Assembly (NCBI RefSeq): GCF_019740315.1
Contig: NZ_JAHXZR010000010.1
Span: forward strand, 146,344 to 210,343
Length of the DNA stretch: 64,000 nt
DNA from: Oceanobacter mangrovi
GTDB lineage: Bacteria > Pseudomonadota > Gammaproteobacteria > Pseudomonadales > Oceanobacteraceae
Reading direction: 5' to 3'
Positions 39,153-48,266 of the stretch are shown here, piece after piece. Each line of letters opens with the position of its first letter. Position 1 is the first letter of the stretch. Made by a program: the position numbers and the translations under genes. Below the pieces are notes generated by a model. The model was not told the origin of the DNA. It saw only the letters and a program-made list of their open reading frames with translations, and searched no databases.

Positions 39153-41081
39153 TTATTGATCGCGAGCTGGTGCAGCTGCCGCAGAATCATCGTCATCGGA
39201 AGCCATGTCGCGGGTTTCCTGCAATGGCGCAGACGGGCCATTGTTGGAGGATCCCTTGTCGCTCCAGGACTTCGGCGGACGCGGCTTGCGGCCGGACATG
39301 ATGTCATCAATCTGGTCTGCGTCGATGGTTTCATATTCCATCAAGGCATCCTTCATCATTTCCAGCTTGTCGCGGTTTTCCTCAAGAATGGTAGTGGAAC
39401 GCTGGTAACAACGATCCAGCAGACTCCTGACCTCAGAATCGATCAATCGCGCAGTGTCTTCTGACAGGTGGGCCATTTGCGCGCCACCACTCGAACCCAG
39501 ATAACCGTTCTGTTCGTCTTCCGTGTACAGCTGGGCACCCAGCTTTTCAGACAGACCCCATTTGGTGACGTAGTTGCGGGCATATTTGGTTGCACGCTCA
39601 ATGTCATTTGAGGCACCGGTTGTCACACCGTCTTTACCGAGTGTCATTTCTTCGGCAATACGCCCGCCGTACAGGGAACAGATATTGCTTTCAATACCAC
39701 GCTTACTGATGGAGTTACGGTCTTCTTCCGGCAGGAACATGGTGACACCCAGGGCCCGGCCACGCGGAATAATGGAAACCTTATAAACAGGATCGTGTTC
39801 AGGAACCAGACGACCAACAATGGCATGGCCAGCTTCGTGGTAAGCAGTATTAGTCTTTTCCTTTTCGGACATGACCATACTCTTGCGCTCGGCACCCATC
39901 AGGATCTTGTCCTTGGCCTTTTCGAACTCTTCCATACCAACGCGACTGTGGTTGGCACGGGCAGCAAACAAGGCCGCTTCGTTACACAGGTTGGCCAGGT
40001 CGGCGCCCGAGAAGCCTGGCGTACCGCGGGCAATCAGGGATGCATTAACATCGTCATCCACTGGCAGCTTACGCATATGCACTTTCAGGATCTGCTCACG
40101 ACCACGAATATCCGGCAAACCAACAACCACCTGACGGTCAAAACGTCCAGGACGCAGCAGCGCAGGGTCCAGCACGTCAGGACGGTTGGTTGCAGCGATC
40201 ACAATAATGCCGTCGTTGACTTCAAAGCCGTCCATCTCGACCAGCAGCTGGTTCAGAGTCTGTTCGCGCTCGTCGTTACCACCGCCAATGCCAACACCAC
40301 GGGAGCGCCCTACGGCATCGATTTCGTCGATAAAGATAATACAAGGAGCCTGCTTCTTGGCTTGCTCGAACATGTCGCGCACACGGGATGCACCAACACC
40401 AACGAACATCTCCACGAAGTCGGAACCGGAAATAGAGAAGAACGGCACACGGGCTTCACCAGCAATCGCCTTGGCCAGCAAGGTTTTACCAGTACCAGGC
40501 TGACCGACCATCAAGACGCCGCGTGGAATCTTGCCTCCGAGGCGCTGGTACTTGCCTGGGTCGCGCAGGAATTCGACCAGCTCCTTAACGTCTTCCTTCG
40601 CTTCGTCGCAACCGGCAACGTCTTCAAAGGTAGTCTTGATCTGGTCTTCGCTCAGCAGTTTGGCCTTGCTCTTGCCAAATGCCATTGGGCCACCACGGCC
40701 ACTGCCGCCACCCTGCATCTGTCGCATGAAGAACATGAACACCGCCAGAATGATCAGAATTGGCAACGAGGCAAGCAGCAGCTGGGTAAAGAAACCCTGT
40801 TTCTCCGGCTTTTCACCAACTACCTTGACCTGATTATTCAGCAGTGTGTCCATCAGCTTGTCATCGTAGGCAGGCAGCACAGTCTCGAAGGACTCACCAT
40901 TGGTGCTGGTCCCGGTAATCGTTTGACCTGAAATGGTTACCCGCTCCACCTGGCCGCTTTCAACGGCGGTAATGAAGTCGGAGTAAGACAATTCCTGACC
41001 GCGTCCTACGTTCTGGAAATTGTTAAATACCATCATCAGGACGGCAGCAATGACTGCCCACAAGATGAAATTCTTTGCCAT
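39153..41081 (-). CDS. ftsH: ATP-dependent zinc metalloprotease FtsH
   Basis: Membrane-bound hexameric AAA+ protease degrading LpxC, SecY and other targets. The start at 41081 ([10 protein letters not shown]) matches E. coli; the GTG three codons earlier sits too close to GAGAGG. TM1 spans about 4-22, TM2 about 101-120, Walker A GQPGTGKT at 193-200, Walker B IIFIDEID, and the zinc site HEAGH near 414. The C-terminal tail is rich in Asp, Ser and Ala. It lies 64 bases after rlmE. Confidence 0.97.
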   Translation of the reverse strand: MAKNFILWAVIAAVLMMVFNNFQNVGRGQELSYSDFITAVESGQVERVTISGQTITGTSTNGESFETVLPAYDDKLMDTLLNNQVKVVGEKPEKQGFFTQLLLASLPILIILAVFMFFMRQMQGGGSGRGGPMAFGKSKAKLLSEDQIKTTFEDVAGCDEAKEDVKELVEFLRDPGKYQRLGGKIPRGVLMVGQPGTGKTLLAKAIAGEARVPFFSISGSDFVEMFVGVGASRVRDMFEQAKKQAPCIIFIDEIDAVGRSRGVGIGGGNDEREQTLNQLLVEMDGFEVNDGIIVIAATNRPDVLDPALLRPGRFDRQVVVGLPDIRGREQILKVHMRKLPVDDDVNASLIARGTPGFSGADLANLCNEAALFAARANHSRVGMEEFEKAKDKILMGAERKSMVMSEKEKTNTAYHEAGHAIVGRLVPEHDPVYKVSIIPRGRALGVTMFLPEEDRNSISKRGIESNICSLYGGRIAEEMTLGKDGVTTGASNDIERATKYARNYVTKWGLSEKLGAQLYTEDEQNGYLGSSGGAQMAHLSEDTARLIDSEVRSLLDRCYQRSTTILEENRDKLEMMKDALMEYETIDADQIDDIMSGRKPRPPKSWSDKGSSNNGPSAPLQETRDMASDDDDSAAAAPARDQ

Positions 41082-41144
41082 GGTCGGCACTACCTCTCTG
41101 TTACCGGCTATTCAGCCGTTATTCCATCCAAGCTTAGCAAGCAT

Positions 41145-41768
41145 CTACTCGCCACGGAAACCTTTGGCGACCACATAAACCTCGCGCGAACGTGGCCGTG
41201 ATGCCTTGGGCTTGCGAATCAAGACCTTGGCAAATGACCCCCGAAGCTCTTTCAGGTAGTCATCATACCCTTCTCCCTGGAACACTTTGGCAACAAAGTT
41301 ACCATTCGGTGCCAGCACCTGACGGGCCATGTCCAGCGCCAATTCAACCAGATACATGGAGCCTGGCTGATCAATTGAGCTAACCCCACTCATATTGGGG
41401 GCCATATCAGAAATTACAAGTTCGACCGGCTTATTGCCAATTCGATCCATCAGAGCATTGAAAACCGATTCTTCCGTAAAATCGCCCTGAATAAAATCGA
41501 CTCCTGCTATCGAGTCCATAGGCAGGATATCGGAAGCAATGACAGTACCGTGATCACCGACCCTCTGCACCACCACCTGTGACCAACCACCCGGCGCTGA
41601 ACCGAGGTCAACCACAGTCATGCCCTTGCGCATCAGCTCATCTTTTTCGTCCAGCTCAATCAACTTGTAGCTGGCACGGGTACGGTAACCATCCTGCTGG
41701 GCCTTTTGTACGTAGATGTCATCAACGTGTTCCTTTAACCAGCCTGCGCTGGATTTGGATCGCGCCAT
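41145..41768 (-). CDS. rlmE: 23S rRNA 2'-O-ribose U2552 methyltransferase
   Basis: RrmJ/FtsJ methyltransferase of 207 residues. SAM motif [14 protein letters not shown], then [18 protein letters not shown] and [16 protein letters not shown], with the K-D-K-E catalytic set expected. The gene pair rlmE-ftsH, divergent from yhbY, is the E. coli order. Confidence 0.97.
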   Translation of the reverse strand: MARSKSSAGWLKEHVDDIYVQKAQQDGYRTRASYKLIELDEKDELMRKGMTVVDLGSAPGGWSQVVVQRVGDHGTVIASDILPMDSIAGVDFIQGDFTEESVFNALMDRIGNKPVELVISDMAPNMSGVSSIDQPGSMYLVELALDMARQVLAPNGNFVAKVFQGEGYDDYLKELRGSFAKVLIRKPKASRPRSREVYVVAKGFRGE

Positions 41769-41865
41769 ATAGGTTTGCCCCAGTGTTGGATATACTATTA
41801 AACAAAGCGCGGGCCAACCCCGCGTTCCCTATACTAACACTGACACCCGAGGGCCGGACAAACCC
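41769..41865. promoter_or_regulatory. Divergent promoter region rlmE / yhbY
   Basis: CAGTGTT near 41790 and AACACTG near 41836 form an inverted pair, each next to a TATACT-like -10. A GC hairpin CGCGGG-CCAA-CCCGCG lies between. Promoters are likely but not fixed to a base. Confidence 0.35.
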
Positions 41866-42171
41866 ATGCCACTCAGCAATGATGAGAAAAAAACCTATCG
41901 CACCATCGGCCACCAGCTGAACCCGATCGTGACTGTCGCCAGCAACGGCCTTACCGAAGCCGTGCTGGAAGAACTGAACCGGGCGCTGGACGACCACGAG
42001 CTGGTCAAGATCAAGGTCTCTGTCGGCGATCGCGACGTCAAAAAAGCAGTGATTGACGAAGTAATCGTTCAGACCAAGGCCATCCTGGTCCAGCAGATAG
42101 GCAACACAGCGCTGTTATTGCGCCGTAATCCAAAAGCCAAGGCCAACCTGTCGAACCTGCAACGGTTCTAG
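41866..42171 (+). CDS. yhbY: CRM-domain RNA-binding protein YhbY
   Basis: Ribosome-assembly-associated CRM-domain protein, 101 residues. KTYRTIGHQLNPIVTVASNGLTEAVLEELNRALDDHELVKIKV is the family core. It is divergent from rlmE-ftsH, as in E. coli. A perfect 10-bp hairpin at 42181-42209 follows the stop. Confidence 0.95.
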   Translation: MPLSNDEKKTYRTIGHQLNPIVTVASNGLTEAVLEELNRALDDHELVKIKVSVGDRDVKKAVIDEVIVQTKAILVQQIGNTALLLRRNPKAKANLSNLQRF

Positions 42172-42180
42172 GCCTTGCCC

Positions 42181-42209
42181 ACCGCCGAATCGCCCTGCCA
42201 TTCGGCGGT
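42181..42209. terminator. Convergent hairpin between yhbY and the DUF4149-like gene
   Basis: ACCGCCGAAT (42181-42190) pairs perfectly with ATTCGGCGGT (42200-42209). No T tail. Confidence 0.5.
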
Positions 42210-42226
42210 CTGATGCTGCCTGTCGG

Positions 42227-42586
42227 TCAAAGAACCCGACGGGGAGCACTCAGAAACCACAAGACCCCCAGCAACGACAGCGCATGCAACAACATCATTT
42301 GTAGTTTCCACCATGGCTGCAGGCCAAAATAACTGGCCGACAGTAAAATCAGGATCAACAGCAGCAACGATGCTCGCGACTGCCAGCTGAAAACCCTTTG
42401 CCAGACTCCCAATGCCAGTATCAAACAGCCCATCAACAAGCCAATAGCAACCATCCAGTTCATCACACTCAAGCCATGATGCGGAAAATATCCCTGACTA
42501 TCCAGCACCGGCCGGACCAGATAAACACAGCACCAGAGACCGCCTAGCCAGGCTGATCTGAGTAACAAAAGATAATCCCGTAACAA
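42227..42586 (-). CDS. Small DUF4149-like membrane protein
   Basis: A 119-residue protein with four predicted membrane segments (about 9-28, 42-62, 68-87, 92-110), starting MLRDYLLLLRSAWLGGLWCCVYLVRPVLD. The start and the topology match the DUF4149 proteins found beside yhbY in Pseudomonas. The function of that family is unknown. Here it converges on yhbY. Confidence 0.65.
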   Translation of the reverse strand: MLRDYLLLLRSAWLGGLWCCVYLVRPVLDSQGYFPHHGLSVMNWMVAIGLLMGCLILALGVWQRVFSWQSRASLLLLILILLSASYFGLQPWWKLQMMLLHALSLLGVLWFLSAPRRVL

Positions 42587-42713
42587 TCGTGCCTCCAGCT
42601 CAAAACGGAGTTGGTCCAGCCGTAGTCAGTAACGACAGATGGAAAAGCTCTCATGAAAATTTGGAATATGACAAGGATGTGTCGATAATGGGCGCAAAAA
42701 CAGGTAAAGCACA

Positions 42714-43835
42714 ATGACAGACATCTACATTACAGGCACCGGCCTGTTTACTCCGCCCGAGGGCGTCAGCAACGAAGAGCTGGTTGCGGCCTACAACCAG
42801 TACGCCAACGAATTCAATGACAGCCAAGCAAGCGCCATTGAAAGCGGCGAAGTCGCAGCAATGCCACTTTCCAGTGCCGAATTTATCGAAAAAGCCTCTG
42901 GTATCAAACACCGCTACACCATGCACAAAGAAGGCATGCTGGATACAAGGCGCATGCGTCCAAGCTTTCCGCCATGTGGCGAAGGCGATGAACCAGAAGC
43001 CGTTACCATGGGGTTGGCCGCCGCCAGGCAGGCTCTCTCAGCCGCCAACCTGCAAGCCAGCGATATTGACCTGCTCATCGTAGCCTGCACCAACCATCAG
43101 CGTGCCTATCCATCTATCGCGGTAGAAATCCAGCACAAGCTCGGCTGTCAGGGTTTTGCCTATGACATGGGGATCGCCTGCTCCTCCGCGACGTTTGGCC
43201 TGATCAGCGCCTTTACAGCCCTGAAAGCCGGCACAGCAACCCGGGCACTGCTGGTCAATCCGGAATTTGTAACACCGCAGGTCGATCTGACCTCTCGTGA
43301 CAGCCACTTTATTTTTGGTGATGTTGCCACTGCGATGGTGCTGGAAACGGAAAACCTGATCAGTGACAAACCAGCGTTCAAAATTCTGAACACCAAACAG
43401 TTCACCCGTTTTTCTGACAATATCCGCTGCGACGGCAATTACACCGACCACTGCCAGACTGACCTGCCCGCTGCGCGACCTTTTTTCAAACAGGAAGGAC
43501 GCAAGGTATTCAAGGAACTGTTGCCACTGGTGACTGACTTCATCGAATCACAACTGGCTGACAACCAGCTAGAAGCCAGTCAACTCAAACGCATGTGGCT
43601 GCATCAGGCCAACATCAATATGAACCTGTTCGCGGTTAAAAAGCTGCTGGGCCGCCTGCCAGAAGGCAATGAAGCCCCAATCGTGCTCGACCAGTACGCC
43701 AACACCGCCTCATCCGGCTCCCTGATCGCCTTTCACCTGTATCACGATGATTTCCAGAATGGCGAAAAAGGTCTGATTTGTTCCTTTGGCGCCGGTTATT
43801 CCATCGGCAGCCTGCTGGTCGAAAAAGTCGACTGA
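42714..43835 (+). CDS. Beta-ketoacyl-ACP synthase III of the PA3286 type
   Basis: Thiolase-fold condensing enzyme of 373 residues. The catalytic triad is Cys156 (ACSSATFG), His297 (LHQANINMN) and Asn330 (YANTASSG), normal for FabH-like enzymes. The N-terminus ITGTGLFTPPEGVSNEELV and FIEKASGIKHRY are very close to P. aeruginosa PA3286, which condenses medium-chain acyl-CoA with malonyl-ACP and links beta-oxidation to fatty acid synthesis. It is longer than E. coli FabH (317). It lies upstream of fabA, same strand, 185 bases away. Confidence 0.88.
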   Translation: MTDIYITGTGLFTPPEGVSNEELVAAYNQYANEFNDSQASAIESGEVAAMPLSSAEFIEKASGIKHRYTMHKEGMLDTRRMRPSFPPCGEGDEPEAVTMGLAAARQALSAANLQASDIDLLIVACTNHQRAYPSIAVEIQHKLGCQGFAYDMGIACSSATFGLISAFTALKAGTATRALLVNPEFVTPQVDLTSRDSHFIFGDVATAMVLETENLISDKPAFKILNTKQFTRFSDNIRCDGNYTDHCQTDLPAARPFFKQEGRKVFKELLPLVTDFIESQLADNQLEASQLKRMWLHQANINMNLFAVKKLLGRLPEGNEAPIVLDQYANTASSGSLIAFHLYHDDFQNGEKGLICSFGAGYSIGSLLVEKVD

Positions 43836-44020
43836 CAAAGCCGACTGCCCTGGTACAGGGATGTACCCTCAATTTTTCACTAAATACAACTTACCACCCA
43901 GCAAGCAAGTTCCTGAAGATTATTGCCAAAATTTCAAGTAACCTTCATTAGCCTTCGAAACCTTGCTATGTCATCTTACTGTTTTGATACAACATGCCAT
44001 TTTAATATGAGGAAGCGTGC

Positions 44021-44536
44021 ATGACTCGCCAACAATCTTATGATCATGATGCCCTGTTAGCTTGCGGTCACGGTCAACTTTTTGGTGAAGGGAACGCCCG
44101 TTTGCCATTGCCTAACATGCTGATGATGGATCGTATTGCCCACATCAGCGACGAAGGCGGCCACTATGGAAAAGGCGAAATTATTGCCGAACTGGATATC
44201 GATCCGTCCCTGTGGTTCTTCGATTGCCACTTTGAAACCGATCCGGTAATGCCAGGCTGTCTGGGTCTGGATGCGATGTGGCAGCTGGTTGGTTTTTATC
44301 TGGGCTGGCGCGGTAACCCAGGCCGTGGTCGTGCACTGGGTTGTGGTGAAGTGAAATTCCGTGGCCAGGTTCTGCCAACCGCCAAGAAGGTTACCTACCG
44401 CATCAGCATCAAACGCGTAATGGAACAAAAACTGGTGATGGGTATCGCTGATGCCATCATGGAAGTTGATGGTCGCGAAATTTACGCTGCCAAAGATCTG
44501 CGCGTAGGCCTGTTTACTTCGACTGAAAACTTCTAA
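44021..44536 (+). CDS. fabA: 3-hydroxydecanoyl-ACP dehydratase/isomerase FabA
   Basis: Hotdog-fold enzyme that dehydrates 3-hydroxydecanoyl-ACP and isomerises the product to cis-3-decenoyl-ACP, starting unsaturated fatty acids. The 171 residues have the catalytic His70 ([15 protein letters not shown]) and Asp84 (GLDAMWQ), the same numbers as in E. coli. GAGGAAG precedes the ATG. FabB, the usual neighbour and partner in Pseudomonas, is not adjacent; a repeat unit follows instead. Confidence 0.96.
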   Translation: MTRQQSYDHDALLACGHGQLFGEGNARLPLPNMLMMDRIAHISDEGGHYGKGEIIAELDIDPSLWFFDCHFETDPVMPGCLGLDAMWQLVGFYLGWRGNPGRGRALGCGEVKFRGQVLPTAKKVTYRISIKRVMEQKLVMGIADAIMEVDGREIYAAKDLRVGLFTSTENF

Positions 44537-44571
44537 GCCTTGTCGTAATTTGCATTAAAGATCAATTCCCT

Positions 44572-44648
44572 GTCCGGGCATGCCCGGACCCTACAACTTC
44601 AGCACACATCCAGTGGGCACAGCATGTAGGGGCAAGGCACGCCTTGCC
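44572..44648 (+). repeat. Divergent single unit of the double-palindrome repeat
   Basis: GTCCGGGCATGCCCGGAC (44572-44589), then CCTACA...TGTAGG, then GGCAAGGC-AC-GCCTTGCC (44631-44648). Both palindromes differ in sequence from those in the arrays, yet the layout, spacing and orientation are kept. It lies between the fabA and vpsP-like stop codons. Confidence 0.75.
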
Positions 44649-44718
44649 AGCGGATCTCACCTTCAAAGCTTCAAACACAAAAGCTCAAAGAGCAACTTCG
44701 ATTATCTGCAGCACTTTG

Positions 44719-45393
44719 CTATTTGGAGCAATACTTCTTCGCCACATTCCATGGCAAACGTGCACATAACAACGGCTTGAAGCCATACTGCTTCGCCGCA
44801 TGAAATGCACGACGCGTAGTAGCACCATAAGGCATAGCCGCCTGTGCCAACACCCAATCCTGCTGAGGCCGGGTCAGCTTACCCCACAAACGAAAGCTGG
44901 TATCGAATAAACGGATATGGATACCACGCTCATTGAACGACATCGCCATCATCTGGTCCATGTGCAACTGAACACGGTCTGCCGGTGCGTCGAAATAGGA
45001 CTCCGCCACCAAAGCGGACAGCGGGTAATATGGCCAGCCCGGCCGCAAATCGTAAGCACCATCCCAGTATGCGGCGGACAACGTCATTGCCTCAGCACGC
45101 GATTCTCCCGTCAGCTTAACACCCAGATCCAGATAATATTGCCCCTGGGCTTCGTATAAATCCGGGATCCAACCAGCCATTGGCTCTGCCATATCCAGCC
45201 ACTGATTACGAACCAGCTTACCTTCAGTCGCATCAATATCGGAATACTGTCCGATCAGAATCAGGGCATGCACAGCGGCAAAATAAACACAAAAGGCTGC
45301 CAATGGCAGCCCCAGAATCATCAGCGCCCGGCTAATCCATAAAGGACCAACCGAAGCTGCCGAAGCACCTGATCCCATTACAGAATCAGGCAT
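44719..45393 (-). CDS. VpsP-family polysaccharide biosynthesis protein
   Basis: A membrane-anchored protein of about 224 residues with one segment near residues 18-45 (ALMILGLPLAAFCVYFAAVHALILIG) and a periplasmic remainder with helical repeats (AAYWDGAYDLRPGWPYYPLSALVAES). It resembles VpsP of the Vibrio polysaccharide locus, whose role is unknown. The start is either ATG 45393, overlapping the Wzc-like stop by 8 bases, or ATG 45378; neither has a good binding site. Last gene of the export operon. Confidence 0.7.
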   Translation of the reverse strand: MPDSVMGSGASAASVGPLWISRALMILGLPLAAFCVYFAAVHALILIGQYSDIDATEGKLVRNQWLDMAEPMAGWIPDLYEAQGQYYLDLGVKLTGESRAEAMTLSAAYWDGAYDLRPGWPYYPLSALVAESYFDAPADRVQLHMDQMMAMSFNERGIHIRLFDTSFRLWGKLTRPQQDWVLAQAAMPYGATTRRAFHAAKQYGFKPLLCARLPWNVAKKYCSK

Positions 45394-47608
45394 TCTTTTC
45401 GTCAGATGTGTAGCCATAAGCATCATAGTAGCCCGCATAGTAGCCATAACCGCCATAACGGGACTCCTTGCTGACATTCAACTGATTCAACACAACGCCA
45501 TATACACGAGCGTTGGATTCATCCAGTTTCACCAGGCTGCTATTGACCAGCTTGTCACGGGTTGAGTCTGCTTTCACTACGTACACAACGCCATCGACCA
45601 GACTGGACAGATACAAGGCATCACTCACCAATCGCATTGGAGCAGAGTCAATGATAATCCGCTGATAACGACCGCGCAGGGTTTCCAACAGTTTTTCGAA
45701 GTTACGCGAACTCAGCAATTCCAGTGGATTTGGTGGAATCGGACCTGCAGGAATAACGTCAATTCCCAACTCCTCCATATGGTGAATGCACTCTTCCAGC
45801 GTGTCTGGATAGGCAACCGCATTCGCCAGACCTTTACTGTTAGGTGGCAAGCCCAACTTTTTGGCCATGGTCGGACGACGCATATCCGCGTCAATCAGGA
45901 CGGTTTTTTCCATCTGCCCATAAGCTTCTGCCAGGTTGGCTGAGGTAGTGGTCTTGCCTTCGCCAGGAACCGAAGAAGTCAGCAAAATTACCTGAGCCGG
46001 ATTTTCCAGACCAGCCAAGGTCAAACTGGTCCGCAAGGTACGAATAGATTCAGAAAAACCATGCAGGGTTTCATCCGCAAAGGCCCTCACCAAACGTCCG
46101 TCTTCGATATCAAGCTTCTTCAATACATTGGAATCGATCATTGGCATCATCCCCAACAAAGGCGTTCCCAATTTGCGATCAATATCTTCCGGGTTTTTCA
46201 GGGTTGCATCCAAGGCATCCAACAAGAAGGCCAGACCAACGCCAAACATACCGCTCACCACCAACACCAAAGCAACTACCAGCTTTTTATTTGGCTTAAC
46301 TGGCTCATCAGGCAGAACAGCAGGGTCTGTGATGCGAGCATTGGCAGTTTGCAGCTCACCGGTCTCATTGGTTTCACGAATCCGGTCAAAAAAGGTTTCG
46401 TAAAGCTGACGATTGGCCCGCACTTCACGAGAATATTCATTCAAAGTGAATTCGGTACGGTTTAGCTCACGGACCTCAGCAACCTTTTGATCCAAAGCCT
46501 TTTGTAAAGCAGCTTCCTTGGATACCGCGGTTCCGTAATCTTTTTCAATACCACTGGCGATACGCATCATTTGGGTACGTACTGACTCACGTACCGCATC
46601 CAGATCAGACTGGGCAGCGACCATCTTGGGATGCTTTGGGCCATACCTCTTGGACAGTTCAGACACCTTCAACTCGGCCTGGGTTTCGTTCTCTCGCAAA
46701 CGCGCTACCAAGGGGTTGTTCAGGATCAACGGCAAACCACTCAGACTTTCATAGCTACGATCACTCAAGGATTCCAACTGGCGATAAATGGTTTCGGACT
46801 CCAAACGCACCGAGCTGGCCTCGACCAGACGTTTGGTAATTTCATCCAGTTGCTTGGCAACCAGGGTATCCACCCCCTCAACATCGATCAGGTTATTGGC
46901 TTCACGGAAGTCCTGCAGTTTGCGCTCGGATTCATCCAGGCGAGATTTCAAGCCACCCAAACGATCCTGCAACCATACCGCTGCCTGCTGGGTCATACCG
47001 ACCTTGGCTTCCATCTGCGACTTGATGTAGGCATTAGCCATAGCATCAGCGGCCTTCTGAGCCAAAGCCGGCGATTCACTTTGCACAGACACCTTGACCA
47101 GCTGGGTTTTGCGAATTGGCGATATGGTGATCGACTTCCAGAAATTATCGACGGTATCTGCCAAGACCTGATCCTGGGTAGGCGCTTCCCCCGGGCCCAT
47201 CAAGTACTCTTTCAGAGAGAACTTTTTGGCATTCGCTTCATGATAGGGATTAAATTCCGGGTTATTGACCAGATCCAGTTCCAGAGCAACCCGTTTGGCC
47301 AATTCACGAGACTTGAGAATCTCAAACTGGGTTTCAAAATATTCCGACGATTTACCATCGAGCCCGTACACCTCCTCAATCGAAACCACCTTGGCCTGTT
47401 CAGCTTCAATCAAAAGAGTCGTCGTTGCCTGATAAATCGGCGTCATAGACATGACAACCAAAACAGCAATAGCAGTCGCTACCACTGTCAGGGCAATAAT
47501 TTTACTCAGATGGCGGCGAAACACTCGCCAGTAATGCATCAAGTCAATGACTTCAACCGCAGCTGAGCCAGACGTATCGAATCCTGGGTTACGTTCGTTC
47601 ATCGTCAT
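45386..47608 (-). CDS. Wzc-like polysaccharide co-polymerase and tyrosine autokinase
   Basis: Inner-membrane PCP-2a protein of 740 residues controlling chain length and export. Wzz domain with TM1 near 37-58 and TM2 near 440-460, joined by a large coiled-coil periplasmic region. The cytosolic BY-kinase has Walker A SSVPGEGKTTTSAN near 550, Walker A' VLIDADMRRP, and the IPPNPLELLSS motif. The C-terminal tail GGYGYYAGYYDAYGYTS is a dense tyrosine cluster for autophosphorylation. Start 47608 or 47602 (no clear binding site). It follows the Wza-like gene closely. Confidence 0.92.
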   Translation of the reverse strand: MTMNERNPGFDTSGSAAVEVIDLMHYWRVFRRHLSKIIALTVVATAIAVLVVMSMTPIYQATTTLLIEAEQAKVVSIEEVYGLDGKSSEYFETQFEILKSRELAKRVALELDLVNNPEFNPYHEANAKKFSLKEYLMGPGEAPTQDQVLADTVDNFWKSITISPIRKTQLVKVSVQSESPALAQKAADAMANAYIKSQMEAKVGMTQQAAVWLQDRLGGLKSRLDESERKLQDFREANNLIDVEGVDTLVAKQLDEITKRLVEASSVRLESETIYRQLESLSDRSYESLSGLPLILNNPLVARLRENETQAELKVSELSKRYGPKHPKMVAAQSDLDAVRESVRTQMMRIASGIEKDYGTAVSKEAALQKALDQKVAEVRELNRTEFTLNEYSREVRANRQLYETFFDRIRETNETGELQTANARITDPAVLPDEPVKPNKKLVVALVLVVSGMFGVGLAFLLDALDATLKNPEDIDRKLGTPLLGMMPMIDSNVLKKLDIEDGRLVRAFADETLHGFSESIRTLRTSLTLAGLENPAQVILLTSSVPGEGKTTTSANLAEAYGQMEKTVLIDADMRRPTMAKKLGLPPNSKGLANAVAYPDTLEECIHHMEELGIDVIPAGPIPPNPLELLSSRNFEKLLETLRGRYQRIIIDSAPMRLVSDALYLSSLVDGVVYVVKADSTRDKLVNSSLVKLDESNARVYGVVLNQLNVSKESRYGGYGYYAGYYDAYGYTSDEKNA

Positions 47609-47614
47609 ACACAA

Positions 47615-48190
47615 TCAGAAAAAGCTCTGCTCCACAGTAATTACATCACCTGGCTGAACAACGTCATAAAGCTTGGTCAGCTTGCGTTCAGCAGTTTTGC
47701 CAATCCCCTGGCTGTTTTCTTTTGAGTTTTCACTCTGGTCGTGCATTACAAAAATTTTGCCTTTTGACGCCCGCTCAGTAAAACCACCAGCAATCGAAAT
47801 TGCCTTATCAACGGTCAAGCCCGGATGGAAGGCGTAACTGCCAGGCTTTTCTACTTCACCGGTCACATAGAAGGGGCGGTACTCAACAATGGAAACCGTC
47901 ACACTGGGATCCAGCAAATAAGGTCCCTTGAGTCGACTAACCAGATGGGTTTCAAGCTCTTTTGGGCTCAAACCAGATACCACCACATCCCCCAGTAAAG
48001 GAAAAGAGATAGCACCAGACAAACCAATCCGCACTTCCTGACTCAGATCCGGCTCGTCATAGACACTGATTTGGATAAGGTCACCTGCACCGAGGCGATA
48101 TTGATCGGAAGCTGCAGATACCTGCATGCTCATTAGATAAGACAGCACACTGAAGATCAGCAGGCCAAGCAACCGCTGCATTTGAGACAT
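47615..48190 (-). CDS. Wza-like polysaccharide export protein
   Basis: Poly_export family protein of 191 residues with signal peptide about 1-27 (MSMQVSAAS). The Poly_export domain spans about 30-105 (YRLGAGDLIQISVYDEPDLSQEVRIGLSGAISFPLLGDV) and an SLBB domain about 110-185 (FYVTGEVEKPGSYAFHPGLTVDKAISIAGGFTERA). It lacks a lipobox and the C-terminal helix of E. coli Wza, so it needs a separate outer-membrane pore, perhaps the barrel encoded just upstream. ATG 48181 is an alternative start. Confidence 0.9.
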   Translation of the reverse strand: MSQMQRLLGLLIFSVLSYLMSMQVSAASDQYRLGAGDLIQISVYDEPDLSQEVRIGLSGAISFPLLGDVVVSGLSPKELETHLVSRLKGPYLLDPSVTVSIVEYRPFYVTGEVEKPGSYAFHPGLTVDKAISIAGGFTERASKGKIFVMHDQSENSKENSQGIGKTAERKLTKLYDVVQPGDVITVEQSFF

Positions 48191-48266
48191 CCTGTTTTCA
48201 TTTCACCAAAATACCATCGGCCTGCTAGGCAGGCCGATGACACAAGCAAGAATAATCAGTAACGCC

